Below are positions 22,910 to 24,500 of a DNA stretch of 24,500 nt, one piece after another. The position numbers and the translations under genes were made by a program. This DNA is from Candidatus Latescibacterota bacterium (GTDB lineage Bacteria; Latescibacterota; UBA2968; GCA-2709665): contig JAAXHE010000286.1 of NCBI GenBank assembly GCA_012271065.1, forward strand, positions 1 to 24,500, written 5' to 3'. How positions within the stretch are numbered: position 1 is the stretch's first letter; the number at the start of each line of letters is the position of its first letter. The notes beneath the pieces are model-generated. The model was not told the DNA's origin and ran no database searches. It was given only the letters and a program-made list of their open reading frames with translations.

Positions 22910-23518
22910 CTATTTCTTCAGGGCCTCCAACCCGAACCGCTCGGTGGTGTCAAGGGTTTCCCTGACGTCTTCCCATCTGGTGTTGTGGTTGATGATACAC
23001 AGCCTGAGCGAAAACGTGCCGTGTAGCGTCGTCGAAGAAAAAAACGCCCGATCTTCCCAGAAAACGCGCGCAAGCACCTTCCTGTTGATTTCTTCCAGGG
23101 ACGCCGCATCCAGTCCCGCGCCGCCGGGATTCACACGAAAACAAACCACACTCAGCGACACGGGCGTCACGAGTTCCAGGTTCGTATTTTTCTCCACGTA
23201 CTCCCCGGCACGGCTGGCAAGTTCCATCCCCTTCGACACGGCACGCCTGAACGCCGCCATCCCAAAGGTCTGTACCGACATCCAGATCTTCAGCGCCCGC
23301 ATGGACCGGCTCAACTGCAGGCCCCGGTCCGCGATGTTGGGATGGTTCGTGCCCCACACGGTATCCTGCAGGACATCCGGATGCACGGCGAATGCGCGCT
23401 CGAGGACGCCGGCGTCCCTTACCAGAAGACACCCCGCCTCGTACGGCTGGAAGAACCACTTGTGGGCGTCCAGACCGACCGAGTCGGCCCGCGCGATCCC
23501 CTTCAGGAGACGCTTGTC
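22910..23518 (-). pseudogene. Remnant of a group II PLP-dependent (aromatic-L-amino-acid-type) decarboxylase
   Basis: Only the C-terminal ~200 residues remain. The reading frame contains GLDAHKWFFQPYEAG with the PLP lysine (codon 23459-23461), then HPDVLQDTV, SRSMRALKIWMSVQTFG, and the C-terminal block CFRVNPGG...INHNTRWEDV. Intact family members have about 450-500 residues and decarboxylate aromatic or other amino acids. An in-frame TAG at 23519-23521 interrupts the frame just where the sequence reads like VTE-stop-DKRLLKGIARADSV. Further upstream, similarity fades within about 50 nt and the N-terminal half is gone. A downstream ATG at 23386 could start a shorter ORF but would omit the catalytic lysine. 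The gene is therefore almost certainly non-functional. Confidence 0.8.
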
Positions 23519-23665
23519 CTATTCGGTAACTGCCGCAAAACCGCAACTCTTGGGGATTTCGCCTTTATTGTTTCGTCTCCTCTCTTCCTTGACGACAGGC
23601 TGATGCCTTGATGTTGCAGGCTGAGAGTCAGGATTGAGAACGTTCATTTATTTGCACTAAATGGG

Positions 23666-23700
23666 TTGACATCTGCCAAGGAAACGGACATATATATAAC
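23666..23700 (+). promoter_or_regulatory. Probable promoter of the hicAB module
   Basis: A perfect TTGACA at 23666-23671 is followed after 19 nt by TATATA (23691-23696) in an A/T-rich TATATATAAC tract. The first ribosome-binding site (AAGGGAG, 23701-23707) follows directly. The spacing is slightly long, and alternative -10 registers (CATATA at 17 nt) exist. Confidence 0.5.
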
Positions 23701-23715
23701 AAGGGAGACGCAGAA

Positions 23716-23903
23716 TTGCAAACCGGAACGATTCGTATCCGGTGCCTCCCTGAAAGGGAAGGGTGGAACCTGGCACGCCACGGCGCCTGTCACGATATCT
23801 TTAGGCACCCTGGCATCGAGGGGTCATTGCCCTTCCACGCCATAGAACGCTATCTCCCGGCGTTGCTCGCTCCATTGCAGAGAAGGCGGGTTGGACGGAA
23901 TAG
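23716..23903 (+). pseudogene. hicA: HicA-like toxin gene with a frameshift
   Basis: The first part, from a TTG at 23716 eight bases after AAGGGAG, reads EREGWNLARHGACHDIFRHPGIEG. This matches the HicA double-stranded-RNA-binding-fold pattern 'eGW.l.r..GSH..fkHP', although the catalytic-type 'GSH' is 'GACH'. At the GGGG run 23820-23823 the frame changes. The continuation VIALPRHRTLSPGVARSIAE followed by KAGWTE-stop (TAG 23901-23903) lies in another frame and matches the HicA C-terminus. Adding one G to the run restores one continuous ~63-aa HicA. HicA toxins are mRNA interferases. Either the toxin is inactivated here or a homopolymer base was missed in sequencing. hicB follows 24 nt downstream. 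Confidence 0.78.
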
Positions 23904-23927
23904 TCAACCCTGAAAGAGGACCAAGAC

Positions 23928-24314
23928 ATGGCTCGTTATCCCGCGTTGATCGATGGTGAAAAAGGCGCCTATGGCGTTACGTTTCCCGACCTTCCCGGAA
24001 TCGTCGCTATGGGAACAACGGTCGACGAGGCGCTCGTGAACGCCGAAGAAGCCCTTCGCGACTATGCAATCGAGGCCGAGAAGGACGGTGAGAAGATTTC
24101 ACAGCCAAGCGCTCTTGAGCGGGTGGACGTTCCGTGCGGGAATGCACTTGTGTCGGTCCCGTTAATCCGTATCACAGGCCGGAACGTGCGCGCCCATATG
24201 ACGCTGGACGAGGGCGTCGCGGCCTTCATCGACGGCGAGTCGCGAAGACGAGGTATGACCCGGAAAACCTACGTTGAGTGGATGGTAAAGCGAATCGCAC
24301 AGATGGGAGGATAG
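23928..24314 (+). CDS. hicB: HicB-family antitoxin
   Basis: This 128-aa protein begins MARYPALIDGEKGAYGVTFPDLPGI. This is the degraded RNase-H-like HicB fold with the 'FPDLPG' loop, then a helix GTTVDEALVNAEEALRDYA. The C-terminal part (MTLDEGVAAFIDGESRRRGM, then TRKTYVEWM) looks like the DNA-binding helix pair of longer HicB proteins. It would bind and neutralise HicA and repress the operon. ATG 23928 follows AAAGAGGA by about eight bases. The gene is intact while the toxin upstream is frameshifted. Confidence 0.87.
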   Translation: MARYPALIDGEKGAYGVTFPDLPGIVAMGTTVDEALVNAEEALRDYAIEAEKDGEKISQPSALERVDVPCGNALVSVPLIRITGRNVRAHMTLDEGVAAFIDGESRRRGMTRKTYVEWMVKRIAQMGG

Positions 24315-24345
24315 GTACCGGAAGCGTACGGGCCGTTGCCGACGC

Positions 24346-24500
24346 TTATTCGAAAACAGCCAACTCACCGTCCCTGACGATCAACACGACCGGGTCGTAA
24401 ACCGCGTCTCCGCTTCCGTCGAAAGAAAACGCGCCCAGGACTGTTTCCAGATCCCGCGTACCAGCCATTGTGGGCGAAGACAAGGCGCGCGACCGAGTCC
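24346..24500 (-). CDS. C-terminus of a probable periplasmic branched-chain amino-acid-type ABC substrate-binding protein (partial)
   Basis: The frame is open from the window edge to TAA 24346-24348 and reads ...GTRDLETVLGAFSFDGSGDA, then VYDPVVLIVRDGELAVFE. The pattern 'l...v.G.fsFD..Gd......v.ivkdG.fv' is the usual end of LivJ-type periplasmic ligand-binding proteins (type I fold). The family binds amino acids, amides or small organics for ABC import. An ATG inside the frame (24471-24473 on the complement) would encode only the tail, so the gene most likely continues beyond the window. Confidence 0.5.
   Translation of the reverse strand, partial: TRSRALSSPTMAGTRDLETVLGAFSFDGSGDAVYDPVVLIVRDGELAVFE

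Overview
This window looks like a GC-rich chromosome segment from an uncultured, heterotrophic bacterium. Sparse single-copy genes are separated by 200-900 bp intergenic stretches packed with dispersed palindromic repeats. Sugar-acid and polysaccharide genes (heparinase-like lyase, sialidase-like protein, two enolase-superfamily dehydratases, a DHDPS-type aldolase, two Gfo/Idh/MocA oxidoreductases), several toxin-antitoxin modules and a heavy intergenic repeat load resemble Poribacteria, Latescibacteria or Planctomycete-type genomes. There is no rRNA or other marker gene, so this placement is a guess from gene content. I saw no tRNA, rRNA, CRISPR array or recognisable transposase.

Layout. 1-1310: a MazF-type toxin-antitoxin pair with its promoter and operator, then a repeat mosaic. 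1311-8447: four leftward genes, namely homocysteine S-methyltransferase family, SHMT-like PLP enzyme, Asp-box sialidase-like protein and a very large heparinase II/III-like protein. The SHMT-like and sialidase-like genes are 13 nt apart and are bracketed by two direct copies of a ~242-bp repeat (family A). 8448-9315: a ~503-bp structured repeat (C1). 9316-15158: one rightward and one leftward Gfo/Idh/MocA oxidoreductase, then a translationally coupled heterodimeric ABC exporter. 15159-16015: the second ~506-bp copy (C2), split by a family-B repeat. 16016-19686: an acid-sugar catabolic cluster of two dehydratase-like enolase-superfamily genes and a DHDPS/KDG-aldolase-like gene. 19704-20803: a PIN-domain toxin-antitoxin pair between two family-B repeats. 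20829-21386: a secreted VOC-fold protein with His-rich ends. 21387-22161: a gene-poor stretch. 22162-22866: an unrecognised coiled-coil/HTH-like protein. 22910-23518: remnant of an aromatic-amino-acid decarboxylase-like gene. 23666-24314: a HicAB module whose toxin is frameshifted. 24346-24500: C-terminus of a probable ABC substrate-binding protein, cut by the window edge.

How the genes may work together. The two dehydratases and the aldolase would convert an aldonate or uronate to a 2-keto-3-deoxy acid and split it. The oxidoreductases could supply oxidised sugar acids, and the heparinase-like and sialidase-like proteins could supply sugars from acidic glycans. This is inference from family membership. 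The aldolase and one dehydratase lack residues normally needed for the canonical chemistry.

The most unusual feature is the repeat landscape. Family C has two hairpins whose arms differ between copies by compensatory changes, which argues for selection on base pairing or for palindrome-preserving copying. Family B elements are long imperfect palindromes, and one has landed inside a family C copy. Direct copies of the repeats bracket several small gene cassettes. A second notable point is an in-frame TGA in the second enolase-superfamily gene, followed by 26 coding-like codons that run up to the next gene.
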